DNA of 64,000 nt, from assembly GCF_030463535.1 (NCBI RefSeq), contig NC_132893.1:19390027-19454026 (forward strand), given 5' to 3'. This DNA is from Salminus brasiliensis (lineage: Eukaryota > Chordata > Actinopteri > Characiformes > Bryconidae). Below, piece after piece: positions 35,747 through 46,264 of the stretch (the stretch's first letter is position 1; each line of letters opens with the position of its first letter). The position numbers were made by a program, and so were the translations under genes. The notes below the pieces were generated by a model. That model ran no database searches. It saw only the letters and a program-made list of their open reading frames with translations, and was not told the origin of the DNA.

Positions 35747-38700
35747 CTGAGAGATGGAGAGAAAGGAGTAGTAGTTGGCACACCATAAGTTTTTCTCTTA
35801 GAGTTTCGCTTTAACTACTGGCTATGCTGGACCCACGGTTTCCAGTGGTACTGCTCCTTTCTATCCGTATCCATAAACCTTTAGGAAATGTGCACAAATA
35901 TAGCCATGTCCAAAACCATGTCCTACTATACTAATGAACACATGGATAATAATGGTGTACTATTAAATGCAGCAGTGTGGTGTTTTGGACCCATCCAAAC
36001 ACTAGACAGTCACTACAGTACATTTCTGAAAATGTTCTTCACATACTTGTATGCAGCACGTGCATCATCTTCTTCCACAGAATGAGCTGAAAAGGACCGG
36101 TAAACTCTGTGTAATCAGGGGGACAGTTCACTGCCTGCACAGTAAGGCTCACATGGCTGGGGCTGGAAGGTAAGAAAGAAAAAAGATGAATTATACAGTA
36201 GTTCTAAACTATAGTACTGAGGAGCCTTTGCCCAACACATTTGGGTGGTCCCTGCTCTAAAAAAGGACCAGGGCTGAGAATCGCTGAATTATATAGAATC
36301 GCTATACATTATATAGCTGGACAAGGTCACTATATAAAAAAAAAAGGACATACCTTGAGTATGCTCTGCTGATACTCTAAGGACAGAAAGAAGAGCCATA
36401 ATGTAAAAGGTTACAGTGCATTTCTAAGGACATCCAATAACATACTTGTGCAGAAGAAGAAACACGGCACAAACGTTACATACATCGAAGTTGCCAGCCT
36501 CGCTGAGCTGATTCTGAATGTCAGAAATGGCCTTGTCCACCTTTGCTGCCTCACTTTCCACCAGCTTAAGGTTCTCGTCTATTAGTGCTATGGTGGACGC
36601 CTCCTCGTCCTCCAACCTCTCCAGGAGCCCGTCCTTCTCGTCCAGCAAGAACTGGACCAAAGCCCCTACATCATCTTCAATCTTCTCTTTCAGAGCCTGC
36701 TTCTTCAGCTGTGAGAAGATGAACAGACTATGTTAGCTGACTGAGTTTAGACAAGGTCCTGCACTTACTGCAGTTATCCCTCATTCAAAACCTGGTCCAA
36801 CCAAAAGACTGGTCGTGGTTTTATTTAGCAGTTCATCAGGCCATCATCACGCACTTTCACATCCGCTTTGGCTTGCTCATCTATGGCCTTGACTCTGGCA
36901 CACATAGACTTCTGCCAGTTCAGCTTGATAAGCCTCAGCTTCAGTTCTCCCTGTTGAAGAAAGACAACATGCATGTTCAGTTGAACCTTGGTTACAAACA
37001 TGAGCAACATCTGGAGACTGCTGGACGGTGCCACAGGTGTAGTCAAGGACTAGCAGCGTGTTTATTTCTTCAACCCATCCCTGGACCTGAAGGCTGAATC
37101 CATAGAGATGAATTTTGCCTGATCTGGCAGTCATGTGGATCCACAGCTAGTCAGCTAGCAAGGTTGAGTGGATAGGAAGAGGAAAACTTCACTAAACTAC
37201 TCTGACCCAGCCTTAGGTCAACATCTGGTGGAGCGAATCATCAGACCTCACCTTCATATCCTCAACAACTTCCGGCACAGGGGCAACGTCATGGTGTCTG
37301 AAAACACAGACATGCAGAATGTCCATTACGTCAACAGGCACTACTTCCCAATAAACTCAACATGAAATAGAATTCAGAAAAAGAGAACTGCAGAGTAACA
37401 TAGTTGAAACTCATGCAGACTGCCTACCTGTGAGCCCTGGACTCTCTGCACACAACGCAGATGGGTTTTCTGTCTGTGTGGCAGTAGAGTTTCAGCTCCT
37501 CGTGGTGCCGCTCACATTTCCCATCCATTTTGACCGGCTTTACTGGAGCTGGGGGCCTACAGGTCTTCAAACAGTCAAAATCGCTCAATTTATCCACCAG
37601 GTTCTTCACGAGGTAGTTCTTCGTGAAGCTCATTTTACCAAACACCTATTTCATTCATAAAAACACAAAAGCAAAGTCTATCATTTGATACCCGTTAAAC
37701 TTTTGAGACCCCTGCAACATCAACTATCCTAAATAATGATTTCATTATATATAAAATAAGAAAACTATATATAAAATCAGTGGATTATGTGCATGCACCC
37801 GTGATGTATTAAATAGGATAAAATAAGTCATATACGCATATTTTTATATGATTGATAGGAGGGCCAAATAAACTAATCATTTGAAAGTTATGCCAATTGT
37901 TTGATGGTTCAGACTTTAAGGCACTGGGCAGGCAGACCAGACCACTAGCCAGTTAGCTTGGTCCCATAGCCACGATCCAGGAGGACTGGCTAGCTAAACT
38001 GGCTAGAGTTCACCTCAACCTCCCTTAAATGTTATTGTTTAAAAGAATTAGCTAGTTAGCCAAGGTAGCATTAACATTAACAGCCAGGTAGCACTAGCTA
38101 GCTGATTTCCAGTGGTTTAGGGCAATTAACCAGCTAGCACTAGCTAGCTAACTAACCTGGGTACTTAGCTAGAGAGCTTTGTTTACAGTCACAGTAATAC
38201 ACACATTTTAACAGCGGGCCTAAACGACAGAGCTTAACATTTTGAAGCAGGACAACGTCTAATAATGTGTATGAATATAGCTAGCTAATAATTATATTAT
38301 TAGGATATTATTATTCTGGTGTAATACACATTATACAGAGAGAATAACGCGTCCATGCCGGATTGTAAACCAATGTGTTTTCCCAGCTAAGGCTTGTCTT
38401 TTTACAGTTGCAGCTGCAAAACGCTTAAATGACTGAACACAGTCAGGACGTGAGCAAACTGCACTGGTCTTTAGCTTGGATGTATGATGTGCAGGAAAAC
38501 ATGGCACTGTAAACTAACGGTACAGACCTGGAGATGAGGCAACATATCAGGTATTCTTTGCAAAGGTTGCAAACTCAGGTCCGAAAAGTAAAAATCCATC
38601 CCCGGATTTTGTTCCAGCCGCATGGGCGGCTCCGCTGTCTCCGGGCTGCAGCAGAGCCGACCAGCCAGTCGGAACAAAAGCCCAGGGTGGATTTCTGGAC

Positions 38701-39134
38701 CTGGATTTTCTCGGGAAGGAAAATAACCAGCTTTAACCAGCTTTCGGGCTCGACACACACGTTAAATATTCACTAACAGACCCCAGCCGTCTCTCAGCTT
38801 CTCTGGGCTGTGAGACCGCAGAGAGATGACGCTAAAACCTGGCCGTAACAGCGAGCGTTTTCCAACTTCTCCAGCCTGCTCCGTTAGTGAGGAGGCTAGC
38901 TGGTGCTAGCTGGTTAGCGTTAGCAGCAGGAATGAAAACAGAGCGCACCATCCGGCACTCCGGACACTGGTACCCGATGTCGTCTCCGCCGTTCTCCTCC
39001 CAGTGCATTAAAATACACATGCGGCAGAAATTGTGGCCGCATTTTAAGATGACAGGGTCGTCGAAGTAATCGAGGCAAATGGCACAGACCAGCTCCTTCT
39101 GCAGCTCCCCCCTCTTATCTCCAGCAGTAGCCAT
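35217..39134 (-). CDS. RING/B-box/coiled-coil/PRY-SPRY TRIM protein, whole coding region in 8 exons
   Basis: Exons on the minus strand are 39134-38949, 37645-37428, 37297-37252, 36950-36855, 36708-36484, 36376-36354, 36162-36047 and 35746-35217; total 1440 bp, 479 aa. RING ligands are C17, C20, C32, H34, C37, C40, C57, C60; B-box 2 ligands C106, H109, C117, D120, C125, C128, H134, H137; coiled coil about 150-265; PRY-SPRY about 304-479 with LTLD, WEVDV, YWSL and [11 protein letters not shown] motifs. Internal exons of 96, 225, 23 and 116 bp are the standard class C-IV TRIM layout, which strongly supports the model. Expected role from the family: RING E3 ubiquitin ligase whose SPRY domain binds a target, often in innate immunity. 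The start ATCATGG gives MATAG. I cannot assign a named orthologue. All residues for zinc binding are intact, so it looks functional. Confidence 0.93.
36047..36162 (-). CDS. SPRY TRIM exon 7 (pre-SPRY linker)
   Basis: The acceptor is TTCCAG and the donor GTATGT, 116 bp. It encodes the linker with [11 protein letters not shown], matching the usual PFQ-W-KM segment before PRY. Confidence 0.88.
36354..36376 (-). CDS. SPRY TRIM exon 6 (23-bp microexon)
   Basis: The acceptor is CCTTAG and the donor GTATGT. The 23-bp length is the hallmark microexon of class C-IV TRIM genes and restores frame between exons 5 and 7. Confidence 0.85.
36484..36708 (-). CDS. SPRY TRIM exon 5 (coiled coil)
   Basis: The acceptor is CTCACAG and the donor GTATGT. 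It encodes residues 183-257, a heptad-rich, strongly charged helix ending EAGNFD. Confidence 0.92.
36855..36950 (-). CDS. SPRY TRIM exon 4 (96-bp coiled-coil exon)
   Basis: The acceptor is CAACAG and the donor GTGCGT. It encodes residues 151-182 of the coiled coil; 96 bp is the conserved length in class C-IV TRIM genes. Confidence 0.9.
37252..37297 (-). CDS. SPRY TRIM exon 3 (46 bp, B-box end)
   Basis: The acceptor is TTTTCAG and the donor GTGAGG. It completes R135 and encodes H136-K150, including the last zinc ligand H137. It is too short to be seen by open-frame length but required for frame. Confidence 0.88.
37428..37645 (-). CDS. SPRY TRIM exon 2 (linker and B-box 2)
   Basis: The acceptor is AAATAG and the donor GTAGGC. 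It encodes V63-H134 plus two bases of R135, with B-box ligands C106 through H134. Confidence 0.92.
37646..38948 (-). other. SPRY TRIM intron 1
   Basis: It contains a TAGCTAGCTAAC-rich stretch (about 37930-38170) and a palindromic MITE (38573-38722). No coding exon is needed here. Confidence 0.7.
38573..38722. mobile_element. Palindromic MITE, CAGGTCCGAAAAGTAAAAATC family
   Basis: The left arm TCAGGTCCGAAAAG...GGATTTTGTTCC is mirrored by the right arm GGAACAAAAG...CTGGACCTGGA. A further copy of the left arm lies at about 43768-43815. It folds as an imperfect hairpin. Confidence 0.6.
38949..39134 (-). CDS. SPRY TRIM exon 1 (RING)
   Basis: It encodes residues 1-62, the complete RING. The donor is GTGCGC after the RM codons. 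The open frame continues past the donor into intron, so a longer unspliced form is readable but lacks homology. Confidence 0.92.
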
Positions 39135-39240
39135 GATCACAGAGCGCTCGGCTTCCTGGACAGTGCGGGAAGACAGCGGAAAGACGACAGCCGCCGGTGA
39201 CGTAGCTCGCTCGCTCGCTGGGAAGGGGGTTGTTGTGCGT
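39135..39240 (-). promoter_or_regulatory. Promoter-proximal region of the SPRY TRIM gene (inferred)
   Basis: This is the CpG-containing stretch just 5' of the start codon, with GTGACGTAGC (CRE-like TGACG) and a CGCTCGCTCGCT run. It lacks a TATA box. An AC microsatellite follows at 39267. Confidence 0.4.
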
Positions 39241-39266
39241 CCCGACTGGCGCACTTGTGTGTGTAT

Positions 39267-39292
39267 ATACACACACACACACACACACACAC
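39267..39292. repeat. (AC)n microsatellite
   Basis: About 13 AC units upstream of the SPRY TRIM gene. Confidence 0.9.
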
Positions 39293-39539
39293 GTGCGCTA
39301 ATACATTCACACACTGATGCACATATCTTTCCTAACGGTAGAGTAACTTCTATGTTATTATGATCTAGCACATCATCGAGATGTTCCAACTCCAGATGTT
39401 TTGGTGTGACTGTGAGGTTTGTATACAGCTTTCTGATTGGCCGCACGGTTTCCAAGTAACGACGGTTTTATGGATGTTTTTCCCATTGGAAAGAATAGGG
39501 TGTAAAGGTGCGGATGATATAGCTAATTATACCATTAAC

Positions 39540-40040
39540 AATCAGCCACTTTGTCACAACCAGCCACAATCAGCCACAACCACTTAGCAACTAGCCACAG
39601 CAACCACCTGGGACACCTAGCAACACTCTAGCAATGACTAAGCCATACCATAAGAAACACCTGGAATACCTTAGTGAACACCTAGGAACAATCAACCAAC
39701 TACTTGGCAACACCACAGCAATCACCTGAGATACCATAGCAACCACCTAGCAACACTTTAGCAACTACTAAGCCATACCATACAAAACACCTGGTAAACC
39801 ACAACAACCGCATAGCAAAACCACAGTGACCACCTAGCACACCATAGCAACCACTTGCGATACCATAGCAACTGCCAAGCAACTAATCCCATATAGTAGC
39901 AAACACCTGGGATACAATAGTGAACACCTAGTAACAATCCACGAACCACTTGGCAACACCACAGCAACCACCTAGCAACCATCTGGGACACCAAAGGCAA
40001 CTGCCTAGCAACGCCCTAGCAACTAATACCATACCACAGC
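39540..40040 (+). repeat. Degenerate AGCAACCACCTAG-type repeat field 3
   Basis: Phrases such as CATAGCAACCACCTAGCAAC recur with drift. The field resumes at 40246-40297 after an inserted LINE tail, so the tail landed inside this array. Confidence 0.85.
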
Positions 40041-40245
40041 ATTTACAGTTACATTTAAGGCATTCAGCAGACGCTCTTAGAAAAGTGCTTTGCTATTTAC
40101 CCAAGAAAAACCTCAGCTAGTTTGAAAAGACTGATAATTTAAAGATGCCTCTAATCTTAGACTCTACTAAACACAAGTCAGTAAGGAGATCACTCTGCTA
40201 TTCACCCAAGCATTCTCTGAAGAGGTGGACCTTCAGTCTGCGACA
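40041..40245 (-). mobile_element. LINE 3' tail fragment, minus copy
   Basis: It is the reverse complement of the tail of the copy at 40300-40735, from GCATTCAGCAGACGCTCTTA through GAGGTGGACCTTCAGTCTGCG. The two face each other head to head across 52 bp of short repeat. Confidence 0.75.
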
Positions 40246-40299
40246 GCAACCATTTGGGATACCATAGTAACCACCTAGCAACACCCTAGCAACTAGTTC

Positions 40300-40735
40300 A
40301 CTGGCTGCCCGCAGCAGATTCAAATCCCTGACGCTGGCCTACGAAGCCGAGATTGGACCAGGTCCACACCAAGAGCCTTTCCAGCTTCAAGTACGGCTCG
40401 GCTCGACCCGCCATCTCTCAAAATCCACGGAAGACAAGCGTCCAGGCTTTTTTCTGTCCTGCACCAAAGTGGTGGAACGAGCTGACCCTGGGTGTCTGAA
40501 CAGCAGAGTCGCTCGCTGTCTTCAAACGCAGACTGAAGACCCACCTCTTCTGAGAGTACTTGGGTGAATAGCAGAGTGATCACCTTACTGACTTGTGTTT
40601 AGTAGAGTCTAAACTTAGAGGCATCTTTAAATTATTAGTCTATTTAAACTAGCTGAGTTTTTTCTTAAGTAAACAGTGAAGCACTTTTGTAAGTCGCTCT
40701 GGATAAGAGAGTCTACTAAATGCATTAAAATTAAA
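40300..40735 (+). pseudogene. Decayed LINE reverse-transcriptase end plus 3' tail
   Basis: Translated in pieces it reads SRFKSLTLAYEA, then APKWWNELTLGV and [16 protein letters not shown]. This is the typical C-terminal end of LINE ORF2 in fish, interrupted by stops and a frame change. The 3' tail TTGTAAGTCGCTCTGGATAA is the source of the shorter tails at 18955, 40041 and 42652. Confidence 0.75.
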
Positions 40736-40997
40736 TCACTCCCTGCAGAGCCTTTTCATGTTTTAATTACATTATTTGAATTATGACAGATGTCAGTGGG
40801 GTTCAGCTGGAGGCAGTTCTCTATGTTAAGAAGATTGTTATGGATGTAGCTAGCACTAGCTACGTTACACAGATTTTATCTGGCAATATTCCCCAGATAG
40901 CCAGGTGATGTCATACAACACTTATTTTTGCTCAGACTCATATTGATGAAAGTTGCTGGTTCTTAATGTCTGCAGCAATGAGACCAATATTGCTGAT

Positions 40998-41217
40998 GTC
41001 CAATGAAAAACATGTATCTCCATTTTTGGCCTTTTTTTTTTTTTTTTAGTTTTCTCCATGGTTTGACCCCTGGAGCTGTTCAGTACACTGTGTAAATAAT
41101 TCTGTATAAACAGACCAGTATAAATGCTCTATATTTCTTGGAATAAGCTCTTATTTTACAGTCATTTTCATTCTTCTGTAAAGTCACCATTTTGGAGATA
41201 CATGGTTTTCACTGGAC
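40998..41217. mobile_element. MITE, GTCCAGTGAAAA family, good termini
   Basis: It opens GTCCAATGAAAAACATGTAT and closes with TGGAGATACATGG then TTTTCACTGGAC, an inverted repeat of about 25 bp. Related copies are at 21971 and 53457. Confidence 0.75.
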
Positions 41218-41221
41218 AGGG

Positions 41222-41357
41222 CCGGTACACTGGGTTTCAGCTGACCGGGAGATCATGTGACAGAGGACGCGCGCGGTGGCGCGAGCTCACTCTGGCAATT
41301 CCAACGGACCCACACTGACGTTTACGACTAGCTAGTTAGCCAAGCGCTGCCTCTGAG
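41222..41357 (+). promoter_or_regulatory. CpG-rich promoter-like block ending in a splice donor (candidate first exon)
   Basis: A short CpG-dense stretch (GGACGCGCGCGGTGGCGCGA) is followed by about 80 bp ending CTGAG|GTAAGG, a strong plus-strand splice donor. It lies between the SPRY TRIM start and the frem2 3' end, which are both on the minus strand. No downstream coding exon on the plus strand was recognised, so a non-coding transcript is more likely than a new protein gene. Confidence 0.3.
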
Positions 41358-41650
41358 GTAAGGAGAAAAGCTTCATAACGTAGCATAGCTAAGATGTGGA
41401 GTTTCTGAGCGACTGTTGGGAATACATATCGATTTTAACTGAGTATTGATTATTTTAGAGCATTAACTCAATTACCTTTACATTATACTGTGGTAAAATG
41501 CCTGGTTGTGACTGAAGGCTATAGCTAGCGAACACTAGCTAGCTAGCTAACTAGCGGGAGCTAGCTAGCTAACTTCAGCTGTTAACGTCTAACCCAGTTT
41601 ACCTTCAGTCATTAGCATGGGGAGCTAGCTAACGTTAGCTAATGTGGATA
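41320..41650. repeat. TAGCTAGCTAAC-rich stretch
   Basis: Many GCTAGCTAGCTAAC and GCTAACGTTAGC phrases, partly self-complementary. A similar cluster lies in intron 1 of the SPRY TRIM gene (37930-38170). Confidence 0.75.
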
Positions 41651-42599
41651 GTATAATTTTAATTATCATGAGGAAAAATGAACTAGCCAGCACTAAGTAG
41701 TGCTAACTAACTTTATATCATAATGATATCCGACTAATGTTTTAAATGTTGAGTTGTAAACTTTTTTTAACCTTTCCACATTGCCAAGCCCTTTGGAGAA
41801 GCTTTTTTTTTTTCATACACATGTATTTATGCGTTTATTCAAGCAAATATATGAATATTAAGCACATTTCTATTTTACTGTGCTGATTTTACTGATATGT
41901 CTCATAAATAACATTTCTATATTTGACAAACTCTCTTTCCACTTTTCTTGTCCCTAGTCTGCTTTTTATCAAATTCTAACAAATTCACTGCTGTTTCAAT
42001 ATTGATTCAAGGTGCTGGTAAAAAGGATGGTAAATCAACATCAGATTGAAACGCTGATTTAATGAAGTTAATGTTGGAAGGTTAATGTTGATTTAACATC
42101 TGGCCAATGACCGATTGCTATCTGGGCCGCTGATGTCAATCTTGAAAGGCTGGCTTGAAGTTGAGGTGTGCAACGGCCAGATTTTACACCGCTGAAGCAG
42201 CAGTGATTCACATTTGGACTGATGGCATTACATATGTTAACACTCTGTAAACATTGACATTTGCACTTGTTTAGCACTTTAATGTATTGTATGATTTGTT
42301 GCTTGCTTATCTGCATTTATATCCCCCCCCCCCACACACACACACCTGTTTTTCCCCTTTGGTGCTATTGATATGCAGATAGGGTAATTATTCAAAAATA
42401 ATGAAAGGTTATTAACAACAATAACAACAACAAAAAAGCAGAGTAAATCAGGTCATCTCCTACTCCTAGTTATTCCCAGTATCTGAAATTCTGATTAAGA
42501 GTGCTCAAACTCTTGTTCAAGGACACCTTGTTTTTATATTGTGTTGTAAACTATAGTATTGGGATGCAAATCATATCATATCTGAAAGTAAGAGATTCA

Positions 42600-42960
42600 C
42601 ACCACCAGTGTACAGCCTTCCCAAAAGACTGGGAGAAACTTAATATGTTTGTTTTACATTTACATTTATGGCATTTAGCAGACGCTCTTATCCAGAGCGA
42701 CTTACAAAGTGCTTTGCTATTTACTCAAGAAAACCTTAGCTAGTTAGAATAGACTAATAGTTCAAAGATACCTTTAAGCTTAGACATTAGGAGTTTTTTG
42801 GAAGGAGATCTTAAATGTTTTGGAGCACACTGGTAGTGGTTCTGAGCACTAAACTAATACGTCTTCACAGTAGAACAGAAGTAATCATCAAATCAAACGG
42901 GATTTAACCCTTTGCTCTGTTTTCCTTAGTCATAGGAATGTTCTGTTGGTTGGTTTTATT
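42600..42960. repeat. Duplicated block A, copy 1 (interrupted)
   Basis: It matches 43355-43545 (TACAGCCTTC-CAAAAGACTGGGAGAAACT through TTAGTCATAGGAA). It is interrupted at 42652-42796 by a LINE tail that is absent from copy 2. Confidence 0.85.
42652..42796 (-). mobile_element. LINE 3' tail insertion within block A
   Basis: It contains ATTTAGCAGACGCTCTTATC and GACTTACAAAGTGCTTTGC, the reverse complement of the tail at 40700-40735 and the adjoining UTR. The empty site is preserved in block A copy 2 near 43396. Confidence 0.75.
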
Positions 42961-43335
42961 TACACAGGCATTAGCACAGGCATCTATCTTTTAGAGTTGG
43001 CGGTACAGCAGCAAAAAATAATAAATCATCTACTGTATACTGTGATGAGGCATTACAGATGAGCCTCTGTAATCATGCAGGAAAACAAATTAGACAGCAA
43101 CAGCCTGTGTGTGTGTGTGTGTGTGTGTTTATTTACACTGGGTGAATACAGTAGTGGCTATATCCACTAATTATGTGAAGAATATGCAGTAGTCGCTTTA
43201 ACAATCTAAATACCTGAGTCACTTTCTGTCTATATAGCCTTAACTGTCTCTTACAATTCAGAGTCTAGATGTATCTCAGATGAAGGGTGGCTGGAGATAT
43301 TGAGATACAGGAGTCTGTAACCAGAGGTGGGTAGT
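42960..43335. repeat. Duplicated block B, copy 1
   Basis: It matches 44425-44815: GCATTAGCACAGGCATCTAT through TCTGTAACCAGAGGTGGG, including an internal GT microsatellite (43104-43128, shorter than in copy 2). Confidence 0.88.
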
Positions 43336-43354
43336 ATCTTCTCTTAGCATTTCC

Positions 43355-43545
43355 AGTGTACAGCCTTCACAAAAGACTGGGAGAAACTACATTTGTTTTG
43401 GAAGAAGATCTTAAATGTTTTGGAGCACACTGGTAGTGGTTCTGAGCACTAAACTAATACGTCTTCACAGTAGAACAGAAGTAATCATAACAGGGGATTT
43501 AACCCTTTTCCTTAGTCATAGGAACGTTCTGTTGGTTTTATTTAA
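43355..43545. repeat. Duplicated block A, copy 2
   Basis: The uninterrupted counterpart of 42600-42960. The order along the chromosome is A-B-A-(880 bp)-B. Confidence 0.85.
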
Positions 43546-44424
43546 GGTGGACCAACTGTTTTCCTAGTTCTCATTTAATCTTTTGTGTCAAACAGAAATG
43601 TGTTAAATACTATAATTAATTATAGCACATCGCAAAGTATTCAACCTATCCTTACCTAAAAGTTAGCAGATTTGTCTGGATCACAAAAAACCCAGAAAGC
43701 TCCAAGTTCTTTGTCTTAAAGACCCAACTAATATAGTACCAGTGGTTAAGTTAATATTATCAAAGATGGAATATTCAGGTCCAGAAAGTAAAAAATCTGC
43801 CCCAGAATTTTGTTTCAACTCTGCTGCCGCTAGCTAGCATCTCTACTGAAGAAACAACTTATTACAGCTCATTTGCTGGAGTTTGCCAGAAATCGGCAGA
43901 GTGACACAGATAAAGTGGTGCGATCTGAATTGTAATCTGTAGTGCTCTATAAATGAAGTCTAGGCCTGCTCACTTGTAGACCATGAAATCAATTCATCCA
44001 GTTTTTCCAAAGTTCATTTATTTGGTGGCTTTTATACCTTTTACAAAAAGTTGTACAGATTATTGGAAATATTTAACAGTGAACATTTCCAAACACAACA
44101 TTGCACCATAAACACATCTGCATACATAAAGAGGACATTTTCTATCTTAACTCTGTGTTCATTTCTGTAATCTCACTTGACTGTGCCCTTGACTGTGGAA
44201 CAAACAAATCAAGTCTAAGACAAAAACGCAATAAAAAAAAAAAGACAACTGGATACAACTGCTCATCTTCTACTACCTGCATTGCATAGAACATGTATTT
44301 GTCATATAAGGAATGTATTTGTGTGGAGGGAACTGTTTCATATGCAATAAAGAAGATTCAGTTGTATTCTGCTCAGTTTTGGTGTGATCAAAACACTGGA
44401 ACATTGAGAAGTGTGTGCAGTGGT

Positions 44425-44569
44425 TTATGCAGGCATTAGCACAGGCATCTATCTTTTAGAGTTGGAGGTACAGCAGCAAAAAATAATAAATCATCTATTG
44501 TAGAATGACTGTGATGAGGCATTACAGATGAGCCTCTGTAATCATGCAGGAACACAAATCAGACAGCAA

Positions 44570-44625
<56 letters not shown>

Positions 44626-44815
44626 ACACTGGGTGAATACAGTAGTGGCTATATCCACTAATTATGTGAAGAATATACAGTAGTTGCTTTAACAATCTAA
44701 ATACCTGAGTCACTTTCTGTCTATATAGCTCTTCCAATTAAGTCTAGATGTATCTCAGATGAAGGGTGGCTAGAGGTATTGAGATACAGGAGTCTGTAAC
44801 CAGAGGTGGGTAGTA
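44425..44815. repeat. Duplicated block B, copy 2
   Basis: The counterpart of 42960-43335, with its GT microsatellite expanded to about 24 units (44574-44622). Confidence 0.88.
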
Positions 44816-46264
44816 TCTAATGTTAGCACTATATAGCAGCACAGTATGTTTTAACATTTTCTTTAAAAAAAAAAAAAAAGTTAATATTGAATTAATGTAA
44901 TAATACAGTTCTTTCAGTCCAGCCCAGAGTTCGCTACCCACCTCCACTTACTCACAAATACTGAACACACACAGTAGCACACCCAACTGATGCTCAACTC
45001 ATGCCCCATCACATAAATCCTAACTGTGCATGAAATGCAAGTTAACAATTAAAGAGATACACAGTAACAAAATAAACACAGCAGCGCACGTGGATCAGTG
45101 TAAACTTGTGAAAACGTGTATGGCTTGTGACCGAGCTTGGTAAACCAGACACTTGCAGCAGGTATTCAGTGTTCTCTACTCACAGTCTGACATTTGTGCA
45201 CAATGACCAGAACTATCTGGAATCAATCTGGAACAGCCAATGAAAAATGATCAATCAAATATTTTAGTCCTAAAATGCTGATTACTGACCATGATATGGG
45301 TAACAGGTTGGTATTGTGATTTCTTAGCGTTACATTTGATGACTATTCTTTTAACACATCAAGCTGAAAACTGTTCTTCTTATTCTTAAGGCCAGAGCAC
45401 ACCTAAACGTAGGTATGACACACCAACCAAATGTTTGGCCGGAGTTTTGGGGCCTTTAGTGCGTCATATTTTTTTTTATATTGTTTAAATAACTTGTTTT
45501 TATATTAAAGCAAGGCAGTGTTTCCTGTCAGCATTTCAGTGTTATAATGAAATATAATTTTTTTTATAGGAACAAATGAATCTCTACTGTAAGATTGTTC
45601 AGTACCTGCAAATGTACCTTTAAAGAACTAAAGCTTTTTCGTACTTTAAATATGTAAACCCAGTACATGTAACCACATGTGAATACAACTTGCAAATATT
45701 TATATTGTGACCTACAGTACGCCGTAATGATCAGTCCATTCATATAAGCATAAACTGCTTTCTCACCAACAGCAGCAATAACTACACTTAGTGACTTGTG
45801 TATTGAACATGTGCCTTTTTTCTCCAGAGCAAATAGTAGTAGCCTAACCTGAAACAAAGGTGCTACAAAGGGTTCTTTAAGCAGTGCCGAAGAAGAACCA
45901 CTTTTGGTTCACTAAAGAATATTTTTTTAAAGACCCTTTACATCAAGTGAAGGTTCTTTAGACAGTTCTTTATACTCACAAATCAAAATCATTCTTTAGG
46001 AAACACGTCATTCTTCTACAGGACTGCTCTAAGAACCCTTTCTAGAGTTTAAAGTAAACCATTAGAGTATGAGGTGAAAACTTTTCAGCTGGACACTGTC
46101 TAGATGTGGACGGATATTCCTTTGGGTTGGGCATGATTTTGGTCCATGAGCTCTCCATAGGACTGGATCTGTCTGAGGCACTTGTTGAACCACAACAAAA
46201 GGAGGCGGGGGTCATCCGAGACAGCACAAAAAACCAAGAGAGCCAGCAGACAGTCTGCCAGCCT
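44815..46264 (-). other. frem2: frem2 3' flank or 3' UTR
   Basis: This is sequence 3' of the frem2 stop codon. A dispersed AAAGGTTCTTT-type repeat occupies about 45860-46040. I could not place the true polyadenylation site; a minus-strand AATAAA lies much further on at 44022-44017. Confidence 0.4.

Noticed and set aside
38832..39455. Longer open frame through the RING exon as a 207-aa protein
   Set aside because: The upstream part is promoter and microsatellite sequence, and the downstream part is past a splice donor that joins correctly to exon 2.
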